From an uncultured Alphaproteobacteria bacterium (GTDB lineage Bacteria > Pseudomonadota > Alphaproteobacteria > HIMB59 > GCA-002718135), in the NCBI GenBank assembly GCA_902572735.1, contig CACGGX010000001.1, positions 124,001 through 188,000 of the forward strand: a DNA stretch of 64,000 nt, given 5' to 3'. Below, piece by piece: positions 1 to 8,535 of the stretch (its first letter is position 1; every line of letters begins with the position of its first letter). The notes beneath the pieces were generated by a model, which saw only the letters and a program-made list of their open reading frames with translations, had not been told where the DNA came from and made no database searches. The position numbers and the translations under genes were made by a program.

Positions 1-785
1 TTGTTGTTGATTTTTGGGCTCCTTGGTGTGGACCTTGTAAGCAATTAACACCAATTTTAGAAAAAATAATATCAAAATCAGGAGATAAAATCACCTTAGT
101 AAAAATTAATATTGATGAAAATCAACAAATTGCTGCGCAATTAAGAATTCAATCAATTCCTACAGTTTATGCATTTAAAGATAAGCAAATTGTTAATGCA
201 TTTCAGGGAGTTATTCCTGAAGGTCAGATTATCGAATTTATTGAAAAATGCTTAGGATCTAAAATTAATGAAGACTTCACTGAATTTTATAATGAAATAG
301 AAAGTGCCATGGCTGAAAATAAGTATGAAGAAACTAAAGACACTCTTCTAGAATTTATTTCTAAAAACTCTGATGAAATTAAAGGTATTTGTTTTTATTT
401 AGAGTGTTTGATAGAGCTTAAACAATTTGAAGAGGTTGAAGTGTTCATAAGCTCATTAGAAAAAGATGTGCAAGAAAAGGATGAACTTAAACAGGTTTTA
501 AAAAAAATGGAAATTGTGAAAAATAACTCATCCGGACCAAATATAAATGAGCTACTTGATAAGCTTGAGAATGAACCGAATAATATCGATTTAATTTTAG
601 AAATATCTGATAAATATTTTTCAATGAAAGAATATGAAAATGGAATGGATTTGCTTCTAAAAAATTATCCAAAAAATAAAGATAGTATAAAAAATAAGAT
701 GGTAGAATTTTTTGGTGTACTTGGAAATACTGATCAAGTTACTATTCAATATAGAAAAAAACTTTCACAGTTAATGTTTTCCTAA
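1..785 (+). CDS. cnoX: CnoX/YbbN-like thioredoxin with TPR tail (5' end outside window)
   Basis: The reading frame enters from the left edge with codon phase starting at base 3, so the start is missing; about 260 residues are visible. It begins inside a thioredoxin fold: a WCGPC active site at visible residues 8-12, a cis-proline (SIPT) near 53, then an alpha-helical region of about 150 residues with the spacing expected for tetratricopeptide-like helices. This architecture is that of CnoX/YbbN, a co-chaperone that protects clients from oxidative misfolding and hands them to GroEL or DnaK. The intact CxxC (E. coli YbbN has SxxC) suggests a redox-active form, as known in other alphaproteobacteria. 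It lies one base before the LON-domain gene, so they are probably cotranscribed. Moderately high confidence; a plain thioredoxin is excluded by the long tail. Confidence 0.8.
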   Translation, partial: VVDFWAPWCGPCKQLTPILEKIISKSGDKITLVKINIDENQQIAAQLRIQSIPTVYAFKDKQIVNAFQGVIPEGQIIEFIEKCLGSKINEDFTEFYNEIESAMAENKYEETKDTLLEFISKNSDEIKGICFYLECLIELKQFEEVEVFISSLEKDVQEKDELKQVLKKMEIVKNNSSGPNINELLDKLENEPNNIDLILEISDKYFSMKEYENGMDLLLKNYPKNKDSIKNKMVEFFGVLGNTDQVTIQYRKKLSQLMFS

Positions 786-786
786 C

Positions 787-1380
787 ATGGAAATTCCTAT
801 TTTTCCTTTGAACGGCGCCGTGCTTTTTCCAGGAACAAGCTTGCCTCTGAATATATTTGAAAAGAGATATATTCAGATGGTGGACTACGCTCTTTCAAAA
901 GAAAGGTGTATAGGCATGATACAATCTGATGAAAAAAATAAACTCTATAATATCGGTTGTATTGGAAAAATTCATAGTTTTAGTGAAACTACAGACGGAC
1001 GATATTTAATTAGTCTGCAAGGTACTAATTGTTTTAAAGTTAAGAAAGAGTTAGAAAAGAATTATAAGTTTAGGTTGGTTGAAGCTGAAACGTTGGATTT
1101 TGAGGAAGATAAAAACATTATAAATGAAAAACAAAAAAATAATCTTTTAGATAAATATAGCCAATATATTAAAGTCAAAAAAATTAACTTAAACATAGAA
1201 GAGATTCAAAATATAGACTTTAATCAAATTATTAAGTTTATAGCAATGATATCACCTTTTAGTGATATTGAAAAACAGGTTCTTTTGGAAACAAAAAATT
1301 TAAGCGATTTTTATAAAAAACTTCATTCAATTTTAGAGCTTGAGATCGTTGAAGATAATAATAGCAAAACTATTAATTAA
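787..1380 (+). CDS. LON substrate-binding domain protein
   Basis: This 197-residue protein consists of the N-terminal LON (PUA-like) domain without the AAA+ ATPase or the Ser-Lys protease domain of Lon. The N-terminus (IPIFPLNGAVLFPG, then LPLNIFEKRY) is the diagnostic start of this family. Stand-alone LON-domain proteins are widespread in proteobacteria; their exact role is not settled, and substrate recognition is inferred from Lon. It follows the CnoX-like gene by one base. Its 3' end overlaps the convergent hydroxylase gene by 8 bases through the palindrome TTAATTAA. No signal peptide or membrane segment is seen, so it should be cytoplasmic. Confidence 0.85.
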   Translation: MEIPIFPLNGAVLFPGTSLPLNIFEKRYIQMVDYALSKERCIGMIQSDEKNKLYNIGCIGKIHSFSETTDGRYLISLQGTNCFKVKKELEKNYKFRLVEAETLDFEEDKNIINEKQKNNLLDKYSQYIKVKKINLNIEEIQNIDFNQIIKFIAMISPFSDIEKQVLLETKNLSDFYKKLHSILELEIVEDNNSKTIN

Positions 1381-2554
1381 TACCCATAGCAAAATCACTT
1401 ATCTGATTTTTTAATTTTTTACTTTTCTCTATTAAATTGATAGCTGAAAATCTTGCATGATTAAAAATTGTATTGTCTAATTTAAAGACACTGTCAACTT
1501 TATCAGTGATTTGAAACAGCCTATAAGCTTTGAAGAAATTATCTTTCTGAAATTCTTTACAAAATACTTCATCTCCTAATTCCAAACCTAGAGAGTTATA
1601 TTTTTTAACAAGATTATATATACTTTCTACATCTTGCATACCCAGATTCCATCCTTGTCCTGCAATTGGATGAAATGAGTGGGCTGAGTCACCTAAATAA
1701 ACAATTCTATTCTCAAAAAATTTAGAGTTTAAATGAGCGTTTAAAGGAAAAGTTTGTTTGGTGATTATTTTTTTTATCTCACCCACACTGCCCTGTATCT
1801 TTTCGTTTAGAATGGAAATAATCTTATTGTCATCTAAAGAAATTAAAGAGTTTATAAATTTATTAGTGTTTGTCCAAACTATAGAACTTTGAAACTGATT
1901 TTTATTTTTTTGCATTGGTAAGATTGCAAGAGGTCCATTTTTAAAAAAGAACTCGTAAGCAGTGTTATTGTGATTCTTTGAGTGATAAAAATTAACTACA
2001 ATTGCTTTTTTTTTATAATCTTTTCTATAAATTGGTGTTTTAAAAATTTTTCTTATAGAGCTGTTTTTCCCATCACACGCAAATAGAATATTTGTATTAA
2101 CATAGAAATTATTTTGCTTAGTTATAATCCTATTGCTTTGATAAAAAATGTCTTTAACAGAAACATTGTTAAAAATTTCTACATTTTTTTGTTTTTGTAA
2201 TTTTTTGTACAGACAATCAAGAATAAACTCGTTTTTAACTATATATCCAAGATTGGAATTTCTTCTTTGGTTGTCAAAATAAATTTTGTTTGATTGATTT
2301 CTATCAATTATTTTAATATTCTTTATTGGTTCTGCGTAATTACCAATTTCATTCCATATATTTATTTCGTCGAGAAATTTTTTCGTACCCTCTGAAATTG
2401 CTGTTGTCCTTTTGTCTAAAATATTTTTATGATTAAATTTAGGGTTTTGCTCTAAAACTACTACTTTATGACCAAGTTTAGAAAGTGAATATGCTGTAAC
2501 AGCCCCTATTAACCCCCCTCCTATTATATTGATATTTGATTGAATTTCTTTCAT
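1373..2554 (-). CDS. ubiH: UbiH/Coq6-family FAD-dependent monooxygenase
   Basis: A 393-residue flavoprotein with an N-terminal Rossmann motif GGGLIG (residues 12-17) and an acidic residue ending the second strand (VVLEQ). The second FAD motif, GDSAHSFHP followed by AGQGWNLG, lies near residue 290. These define the UbiH/UbiF/Coq6 aromatic-ring hydroxylases of ubiquinone synthesis. Length is typical for the family. Alphaproteobacteria often have fewer Ubi hydroxylases than E. coli, with one enzyme acting at several ring positions, so the exact carbon hydroxylated cannot be read from sequence; ubiF or ubiL would be equally acceptable names. It stands alone on the minus strand, 47 bases from divergent ftsK. 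Confidence 0.8.
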   Translation of the reverse strand: MKEIQSNINIIGGGLIGAVTAYSLSKLGHKVVVLEQNPKFNHKNILDKRTTAISEGTKKFLDEINIWNEIGNYAEPIKNIKIIDRNQSNKIYFDNQRRNSNLGYIVKNEFILDCLYKKLQKQKNVEIFNNVSVKDIFYQSNRIITKQNNFYVNTNILFACDGKNSSIRKIFKTPIYRKDYKKKAIVVNFYHSKNHNNTAYEFFFKNGPLAILPMQKNKNQFQSSIVWTNTNKFINSLISLDDNKIISILNEKIQGSVGEIKKIITKQTFPLNAHLNSKFFENRIVYLGDSAHSFHPIAGQGWNLGMQDVESIYNLVKKYNSLGLELGDEVFCKEFQKDNFFKAYRLFQITDKVDSVFKLDNTIFNHARFSAINLIEKSKKLKNQISDFAMGIN

Positions 2555-2601
2555 AATTTTCTTCGAATTACCATAATCTAAATGTATTACAATCTAACTA
2601 T

Positions 2602-4824
2602 ATGTTCAAGTATGGTTCTTTTCGAAATTTTGTTAGTAAATTTTTTTTAGGAATAATTTTATTTGGCTTTGGATCAATTTATTTAGTCAGTCTATATACA
2701 TACTCACCTAATGATCCGGGTTATCAAAATTTTAACGAAGATGAGATTCAAAATATTCTGGGCAACTTTGGTGCATATTTATCAAGCTATTCCTTAGTAT
2801 TTATTGGGACACTAAGCTATTTAATTGCTCTATTTTTAACAATAGAAGGTATTAGATTTTTTCTAGGTATCGCTAATCGATTTGTAATTTTAAATTTAAT
2901 GTCAAATCTAGTTGGTATTATAAGTATAAATATATCCTTAAAATTATTTGGCGAGTATTATTTAGAAAAGGGTGTATTGTCTCAGATCATTGTAGATCTA
3001 TTTTCAATTATTAATATAAATTTTTTAGATAATATTTTTGTTTATTATTTCAGTAATTTTTTACTTTTTATATTTGGAATGTTTTTAATACTTGTATCCT
3101 TTAGAGTAAAACTATCTTGGATAAATAAGATTATTCATTCTTTAAAGGTGTTTAGATATTTAAGATTTTTATTTTCAGTATTTAGTCTATTAAAATATTT
3201 AAAATTTAAAAAACGAACTTCCAAGAAAACTTTAAGAAGCGAGCCAACAATTAAAAAAAGAAATTATGTAAATTTAAATAGAAAAAGCAATTTGAAAACT
3301 AAATCCAAAAAACAACTAGAATTGGATAACTTTAGTTTTAGTCTTCCTTCAAAAGATCTTCTTTCAATATCAAACTTTAAAAATAATAAAAATAAAGAAC
3401 TCGATAAAATAAATACTGATGCAGCTATTAAATTAGAAAAAACACTTTCTGAATATGGCGTTGAAGGAAAGATCATTGGTTTTAGTAGTGGTCCTATAGT
3501 AACATTATTTGAGTTTGTTCCAAATGCAGGGATCAAATCTAGTAAAGTTATAGGTTTATCAGATGATATTGCTCGAGCAATGTCATCTATCTCTGCTAGG
3601 ATTTCAACTCAACCTGGAAAGACTAGCCTTGGTATTGAAATACCAAATAGTAAAAGAGATAGTGTTTTGTTTGGAGATCTAATTAAAGAAGGAGAATTTG
3701 AGATAGAAAACGACTCTCTAACACTTGCCTTAGGAAAAGACATATCTGGAAAAAGTATTTTTGCAAATTTAGAACGAATGCCTCATCTCTTAATAGCTGG
3801 AACAACTGGTTCTGGTAAATCAGTAGGTATTAATACAATGATCTTAAGTATTTTATATAGGTTCAAACCTAATGAGTGCAAATTAATCTTAATAGATCCT
3901 AAAATGTTAGAGCTTAGTATTTATGAAGATATTCCTCATTTATTAACACCTGTTGTTACAGATCCAAAAAAAGCAGTTTTTGCTCTTAAGTGGGTAGTTA
4001 GAGAGATGGAAAATAGATATAAGTTAATGAGCTCATTAAATGTAAAAAATATAGATTCTTATAATAATAAAGTTTTGCAAACTATTTCATCGGGAAGAAA
4101 GTTGTATAGAGAAGTTCAAACAGGGATAGATGATGACACTAGGATGCCAATTATTGAAAAACAGGAAATACTACTTGAAAAAATGCCTTTTATTGTTGTA
4201 GTAATTGATGAGATGGCAGACTTAATGATGGTCGCTGGCAAAGAAGTTGAGTCATTAGTTCAAAGATTAGCTCAAATGGCAAGGGCATCTGGAATTCATT
4301 TAATTACAGCTACTCAAAGACCAAGTGTTGATGTAATCACAGGAACAATAAAAGCAAATTTTCCAAGCCGTATTAGTTATAAAGTATCAAGTAAATTTGA
4401 TAGCAGAACAATACTAAATGAAATGGGGGCAGAACAATTATTGGGAAGTGGAGATATGTTGTTTTTAGAAAATGGAGGTATAATAAAGAGACTGCACGGT
4501 GGATTTGTTTCTGAGAGCGAGGTTGATAAAGTTGTAACACATATAAAGAAACAAGCTACATTTGATTATAAAAAGGAGATATCGTTATCAGAAGAAGAAT
4601 TAACTAATACAAATAGAGATGATCTAATTTCAACTAATAATGATGAACTCTATACCAAAGCTGTTGAGATTGTAATTAAGCAACAAAAAATTTCAACAAG
4701 TTATATTCAAAGATATCTTCAGATTGGCTATAACAGGGCCGCAAGAATAGTAGAGAAGATGGAAGAGGATGGAATTATAAGCGAAGCAAATAACGCAGGT
4801 AAAAGACATGTTCTTAAAAAGTGA
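2602..4824 (+). CDS. ftsK: DNA translocase FtsK
   Basis: A 740-residue FtsK/SpoIIIE protein. The first 200 residues hold several hydrophobic segments (membrane anchor), followed by a short basic linker. The RecA-like motor carries Walker A (GTTGSGKS, about 400-407) and Walker B (VVVIDEMAD, about 531-540). The final 60 residues match the gamma winged-helix domain that reads KOPS sequences (around YIQRYLQIGYNRAAR). It pumps chromosome ends through the septum and activates XerCD at dif. The linker is short compared with E. coli FtsK, which is usual outside enterics. The last 17 bases overlap lolA, so coexpression is likely. Confidence 0.95.
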   Translation: MFKYGSFRNFVSKFFLGIILFGFGSIYLVSLYTYSPNDPGYQNFNEDEIQNILGNFGAYLSSYSLVFIGTLSYLIALFLTIEGIRFFLGIANRFVILNLMSNLVGIISINISLKLFGEYYLEKGVLSQIIVDLFSIININFLDNIFVYYFSNFLLFIFGMFLILVSFRVKLSWINKIIHSLKVFRYLRFLFSVFSLLKYLKFKKRTSKKTLRSEPTIKKRNYVNLNRKSNLKTKSKKQLELDNFSFSLPSKDLLSISNFKNNKNKELDKINTDAAIKLEKTLSEYGVEGKIIGFSSGPIVTLFEFVPNAGIKSSKVIGLSDDIARAMSSISARISTQPGKTSLGIEIPNSKRDSVLFGDLIKEGEFEIENDSLTLALGKDISGKSIFANLERMPHLLIAGTTGSGKSVGINTMILSILYRFKPNECKLILIDPKMLELSIYEDIPHLLTPVVTDPKKAVFALKWVVREMENRYKLMSSLNVKNIDSYNNKVLQTISSGRKLYREVQTGIDDDTRMPIIEKQEILLEKMPFIVVVIDEMADLMMVAGKEVESLVQRLAQMARASGIHLITATQRPSVDVITGTIKANFPSRISYKVSSKFDSRTILNEMGAEQLLGSGDMLFLENGGIIKRLHGGFVSESEVDKVVTHIKKQATFDYKKEISLSEEELTNTNRDDLISTNNDELYTKAVEIVIKQQKISTSYIQRYLQIGYNRAARIVEKMEEDGIISEANNAGKRHVLKK

Positions 4825-5404
4825 AAAATGTCTGATTTATTTATTAGTATTGGTTTTTTATTTATTTTCTAGTAAGGCTAATTCAACAACTAGCGAAAAA
4901 ATAGATGTTTTAAATTATTTAAGTTCATTAAATAATTTTTCCGCTTCTTTTATACAAATTGATGGAGAAAATTTGAGTGAAGGGATAGTATATATAGGTA
5001 CTAAAAGAGTAAGAGCTGAGTATTTTTTTCCAACTAAGATTTTAATAATTTTAGGTGCAAACAAAGCAATGTATTATGATTATGAGCTTGAAGAAGATGA
5101 GTTTTTTAATCCAAAAAATACTAATGCCAGGTTCTTTTATGATATTTTTAGAGATCCCCTTTTTTTTGAAGATGGAATAATTAAAGTAAATAACAATGAG
5201 ATATTATTAGAAAAAAAAGGAACTGATAATGAAGAAAACGAATTTGTTATAAAAGTGTTATTTGAAAAAAATCCATTGGTATTAAGGGGGATAGAAGTGG
5301 TTATTAATGATGATGTGCTAAAGTTATCAATTTATAATCATAGTTATAATGAGCGGTTTCAAAAGAATTTTTTCAAACTTATAAACCCTAAATTTTTAAA
5401 CTAA
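4808..5404 (+). CDS. lolA: LolA-like outer-membrane lipoprotein carrier
   Basis: A 198-residue protein with an N-terminal hydrophobic signal ending near residue 26, then a beta-rich body beginning with a LolA-type stretch (YLSSLNNFSASFIQID). LolA ferries lipoproteins across the periplasm from LolCDE to the outer membrane. The ftsK-lolA order is conserved in many proteobacteria and supports the call. The start overlaps the ftsK 3' end by 17 bases. The stop interlocks with the convergent regulator gene: CTAA at 5401-5404 gives TAA on plus and TAG on minus. Confidence 0.85.
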   Translation: MFLKSEKCLIYLLVLVFYLFSSKANSTTSEKIDVLNYLSSLNNFSASFIQIDGENLSEGIVYIGTKRVRAEYFFPTKILIILGANKAMYYDYELEEDEFFNPKNTNARFFYDIFRDPLFFEDGIIKVNNNEILLEKKGTDNEENEFVIKVLFEKNPLVLRGIEVVINDDVLKLSIYNHSYNERFQKNFFKLINPKFLN

Positions 5405-6003
5405 GTTTTAATTAAAAGATTTTCATTTTTTGTTTGAATTTTAACTTTTGTTTTTATAATATTTAATTTTTTTCTTATTCTAGTAAGATGGCTTTCTAGA
5501 GAATTTGTTTCAATATTTGATTTAATATTTAAAACATTCTCTTTAATAAAATTTTTGCTTGTTTTTTTTTCTCTGATTAAAAAGGTTAGGATCTCAAATT
5601 CTATTTTAGTTAAGCGACAAAAAATATCGTTATTTAGGTTTATAAGTTTTTCATTATAAATTGATATATCATGAAACTGCACTTTTATATTTTGTACAAA
5701 ATTTTCAATTCTATTTTTTAAAAGGTTTATAGAAATTGGGCCACTTAATATATTTGATTTGTTAATATAATTTAAATTTATATTTTTTAAATTTGAAATA
5801 ATTAAAAAATTATCTTTAACACTTTTATTGTCTATTAGATCAATATCATTTTTATTACTTATAATAATTATATTTGCTTGGGATGTTTTTGTATTATTTT
5901 TGATATCTTCTAGTTTAATAATGCTTAATTCATACTCAGAAAGGAGAATAGACAAGAAATTTTTTATCTTTTTATTACAAAATATATTTAGTCCATTTTT
6001 CAT
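5401..6003 (-). CDS. Response-regulator-like protein with degenerate receiver and OmpR-type winged helix
   Basis: This 200-residue protein ends in a recognisable OmpR/PhoB-type winged helix: LTKIEFEILTFL opens the domain near residue 130, and SLESHLTRIRKKL is the recognition-helix region near 170. The first 115 residues follow the alternating strand-helix pattern of a receiver domain. However, the strand that should end in the phosphorylated Asp reads ANIIIISNK, with Ser there, and the conserved Lys-Pro is replaced by SGP. It therefore probably does not receive a phosphate. It overlaps the yggS start region by 4 bases. No sensor kinase lies nearby. Target unknown; the lolA and yggS neighbours do not reveal it. 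Confidence 0.6.
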   Translation of the reverse strand: MKNGLNIFCNKKIKNFLSILLSEYELSIIKLEDIKNNTKTSQANIIIISNKNDIDLIDNKSVKDNFLIISNLKNINLNYINKSNILSGPISINLLKNRIENFVQNIKVQFHDISIYNEKLINLNNDIFCRLTKIEFEILTFLIREKKTSKNFIKENVLNIKSNIETNSLESHLTRIRKKLNIIKTKVKIQTKNENLLIKT

Positions 6004-6638
6004 AATCTTTTTCCAAACAGAATTGTTCCAAGCCTAATGTACATGGGATTGAATTGAAGTGCTTTTGTGTAATCATTGCTCATTCCAATACTTAATTCTT
6101 GAATTTTGTTTTCTTCCGCAAGAAGTTTTAATTGATTAAAATGATAGGCTGGATCTTCATCTATTGGAGGTATGCACATTAAACCAATTATAGGAAGCTT
6201 CATTTCTTGTTTTAAAAAAAATAAAAAGTCTTTTGTGTGTTCAGGAAAAATCCCACTTTTTGTTGTCTCTTTCCCAGTATTTACTTGTAAAAAAAATTTT
6301 TTATTTTGAAGTTTTTCTTTGTGTTTTGAGAATTCTAAAGCTATTTTTTCCCTGTCTAAAGTATGAAAAACATCAAAAAGTTGGATTGCATCTTTTACTT
6401 TATTTGATTGTAATGGACCTGTTAAATGAAGTTCTATTGTAGTATTATTATGCTTTAGTTTTTGAAATTTTTCTTTTGCTTCTTGAATTCTATTTTCACC
6501 AAATATTTTAACTCCAGCATCAATAGCTTCAAGAACACTTTTAAGTGGGTGATTCTTTGATATAGCAACAATTTTAGCAGAATTTCTGGTTTTTTTTAAA
6601 AAATCATTAATTTCATTGTATTTTCTAATATTAAACAT
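6000..6638 (-). CDS. yggS: YggS/PLPBP pyridoxal-phosphate homeostasis protein
   Basis: A 212-residue member of the YggS/Proline-synthetase cotranscribed family, an alanine-racemase-like barrel that binds PLP without catalysing a known reaction and buffers vitamin B6. The PLP lysine is K28 in the motif VAISKNHP; other family marks are FGENRIQEAKEK, LHLTGPLQSNK and LSIGMSNDY. Length is about 20 residues shorter than the E. coli protein, consistent with a trimmed C-terminus. It is first in a two-gene leftward unit with the degenerate response regulator, and divergent from the porin gene across a 155-base spacer. Confidence 0.9.
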   Translation of the reverse strand: MFNIRKYNEINDFLKKTRNSAKIVAISKNHPLKSVLEAIDAGVKIFGENRIQEAKEKFQKLKHNNTTIELHLTGPLQSNKVKDAIQLFDVFHTLDREKIALEFSKHKEKLQNKKFFLQVNTGKETTKSGIFPEHTKDFLFFLKQEMKLPIIGLMCIPPIDEDPAYHFNQLKLLAEENKIQELSIGMSNDYTKALQFNPMYIRLGTILFGKRL

Positions 6639-6737
6639 AAAATTATATGTTGTAAAAAAACAACATTGTTACAAAAAATATAATAAATCATTATGCTTTT
6701 TTTGTAATTTATTCAATTTTTAAATAATAGCATTCTT

Positions 6738-6777
6738 AATGTAAGTTAGTTTCTTACATTTAATGAATATTCATTAA
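6738..6777 (+). promoter_or_regulatory. Two adjacent dyads in the porin leader
   Basis: Just upstream of the porin start are two symmetric elements. The first is AATGTAAG / CTTACATT (6738-6745 and 6753-6760, 7-base loop). The second is an 18-base perfect palindrome, TTAATGAATATTCATTAA (6760-6777). They end six bases before the strong Shine-Dalgarno AAAGGAG (6782-6788). The palindrome has no loop and suits a dimeric DNA-binding protein; the first could be an RNA hairpin. Function is inference. Confidence 0.45.
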
Positions 6778-6793
6778 CTCAAAAGGAGTAATT

Positions 6794-7837
6794 ATGAAAA
6801 AAGAACTATTAATGGGAACTGCTCTTGTTTCTACGCTTGGTGCTGCTTCAGTTGCTGAAGCTGTAACAGCTACAATGAGTGGTAACCACCAAACTGGTAT
6901 TGAGTTTGATTCACCTACTGGTGGAACTGACACTAATGCCCAAATTAATGACAACAACTTTTCTGTGTCATTATCTGAAACTACTGATGGCGGAATGACT
7001 ATTTCATCAAGCTTCAAGCTTATGGATGAAAACGGTTCTGCTGGTGATCTAGATGCTGGATTTACTTTAGCATTTACTGATGGATCAAAACTTGATGTAA
7101 TCAATGCTGGTAACGCATCTGGTGGACATGCAGTTTCTGTTCCAGGTTCTGCTGGTGCTGAAGGTGTAGCAACTACATCAACTAACTCAGCTCAAACTGG
7201 ATTAGACTTTATGACTGCTTCAACAGTATTAGGTGTTGAGTATCACACTGCTTCAGATTTCATGGCTGATGGACTAAAAATGTCTTTCTCAGCTTCAACT
7301 GATTCAGGTGCTGCAGCTGCTACAACTTACAGAGTTGATAGTCACGTTGCAATTGGTGCTACTTATGTAACTGATCTTGGTGACACTGCCCTAACTATCG
7401 GTGGTGGTTATTCAGTAGTTGACGGTTCAAAAGCAAACACTGCGCCTACTAATGACAACAATGGTATCCATGTTGGTTTAAGTGCTGTAACTGGTGATTT
7501 AACAGTTGCTGTTGGTTATGCTGATGGTGAAGTTGCTGGTTCTGGCTTATCATCTGCTTCAGAATACGAAGCTGATGTTGTAAAAGCAGGTGTAAAATAC
7601 GTAACTGGAGATCTAACGTTTAACGTTGGTATCGCTTCAGGTGATGCAAAAGATAACGACATTGGATCAAGTGGCGGTAATGATGACTCAAAAGACGTTA
7701 CTTCAGCTAGTGTTTCTTATGCTGTAGCTTCTGGTGTAACTGCAATTCTTGGTTATACTTCTCTAGAAGCAAGTGATGAAGGTTCAGCAACTGACGATGG
7801 ATCTGCGTGGTACATCGGTGCTAACATGTCATTTTAA
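6794..7837 (+). CDS. Outer-membrane porin (Gram-negative porin family)
   Basis: A 347-residue beta-barrel protein. The N-terminus is a Sec signal peptide with cleavage likely after AEA (residues 21-23). The body alternates short hydrophobic-polar strands with loops rich in Gly, Ser, Asp and Thr, and the chain ends in Phe (ANMSF), the outer-membrane assembly signal. This matches porins of alphaproteobacteria; substrate preference cannot be read. It has a perfect-looking Shine-Dalgarno (AAAGGAG), low lysine and visibly more GC-rich, uniform codon use than its neighbours, plus its own strong terminator, all signs of very high expression. The surface loops are strongly acidic. A monocistronic unit. 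Confidence 0.85.
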   Translation: MKKELLMGTALVSTLGAASVAEAVTATMSGNHQTGIEFDSPTGGTDTNAQINDNNFSVSLSETTDGGMTISSSFKLMDENGSAGDLDAGFTLAFTDGSKLDVINAGNASGGHAVSVPGSAGAEGVATTSTNSAQTGLDFMTASTVLGVEYHTASDFMADGLKMSFSASTDSGAAAATTYRVDSHVAIGATYVTDLGDTALTIGGGYSVVDGSKANTAPTNDNNGIHVGLSAVTGDLTVAVGYADGEVAGSGLSSASEYEADVVKAGVKYVTGDLTFNVGIASGDAKDNDIGSSGGNDDSKDVTSASVSYAVASGVTAILGYTSLEASDEGSATDDGSAWYIGANMSF

Positions 7838-7858
7838 TTAAAGATATTATTTCTTTGA

Positions 7859-7890
7859 AAACGGCACTTTAATTAGTGCCGTTTTTTTTA
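7859..7890 (+). terminator. Rho-independent terminator of the porin gene
   Basis: A GC-rich stem, ACGGCACT paired with AGTGCCGT (7861-7868 / 7875-7882), closed by A-T pairs, with a TTAATT loop and a run of eight T. It lies 22 bases after the porin stop. It is the best intrinsic terminator on the plus strand in the window. Confidence 0.92.
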
Positions 7891-7929
7891 TGTTTTACAT
7901 TTAGCTTCCAATACAATATTTGTATTTTG

Positions 7930-8532
7930 ATGATTTTGACTCGAGTATTTTTACTATTTTTTTTATTTTTTATCTTTTCTTGTAACAGCAATAAGACTGA
8001 AGAAGAAATGGAAGAGCTGTGGTCAAAAGCACAGACTAAATCTCAAATTATTGAAAGATCTGGATCAAAATTTAATTCTGCTTTAGACATGGAACTTGCT
8101 CTAAGGGATGCTGAAACAAGACTTCAGACTGGTGGAGGCTTGCTTGGTAAAAAAGGTCTTTCACTCGGTGATGTTATGGGTAACAATAATAACAATAATT
8201 CAACAACAACAATTGCTATGTCAGTAAATACTTTTCTTTGGAGAGGGGCCTTGGAAACAATAGATTTTATGCCTTTAAGTTCTGCTGATCAATTGGGTGG
8301 AACCATAATAACTGATTGGTACTCAACTGAAGATAATCAAAATGAAAGATGTAAATTAAATATTTTTATAACTGGTAAAAGTCTTAAAACTGAAAATCTA
8401 AAAGTAGTTTCATTTTGTCAAGAATTTAAAAACCCATCGTGGATAAATAAAAAAATAAATTTAGAAAATAATATTAAAATAGAAAATGCTATATTAAACA
8501 AAGCCAAAAAATTAAAACTCCAATCAAGTTAA
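7930..8532 (+). CDS. DUF3576 lipoprotein
   Basis: A protein of 200 residues from the ATG at 7930. An open frame reaches back to a GTG at 7876, but that codon lies inside the porin terminator, and starting at 7930 gives a normal lipoprotein signal (hydrophobic stretch then IFSC, lipid-modified Cys near residue 17). The body carries the DUF3576 core: NTFLWRGALETIDFMPL and GGTIITDWYS, followed by ER and VVSFCQE. This family is largely alphaproteobacterial, of unknown function, and commonly found next to leuS, as here (3 bases upstream). A low-complexity Asn run (NNNNNN region near residue 95) interrupts the middle. Probably an envelope lipoprotein. Confidence 0.8.
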   Translation: MILTRVFLLFFLFFIFSCNSNKTEEEMEELWSKAQTKSQIIERSGSKFNSALDMELALRDAETRLQTGGGLLGKKGLSLGDVMGNNNNNNSTTTIAMSVNTFLWRGALETIDFMPLSSADQLGGTIITDWYSTEDNQNERCKLNIFITGKSLKTENLKVVSFCQEFKNPSWINKKINLENNIKIENAILNKAKKLKLQSS

Positions 8533-8535
8533 GAA

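Noticed and set aside
6760..7104. Minus-strand open frame over the porin gene
   Set aside because: It is an antisense shadow of a strongly biased coding sequence, with no ribosome site or family features; the same applies to other antisense frames over mnmG, katG, dnaK and rho.
7876..7929. Upstream extension of the DUF3576 gene to GTG 7876
   Set aside because: It starts inside the stem of the porin terminator and places 18 residues before a normal lipoprotein signal; ATG 7930 fits better.
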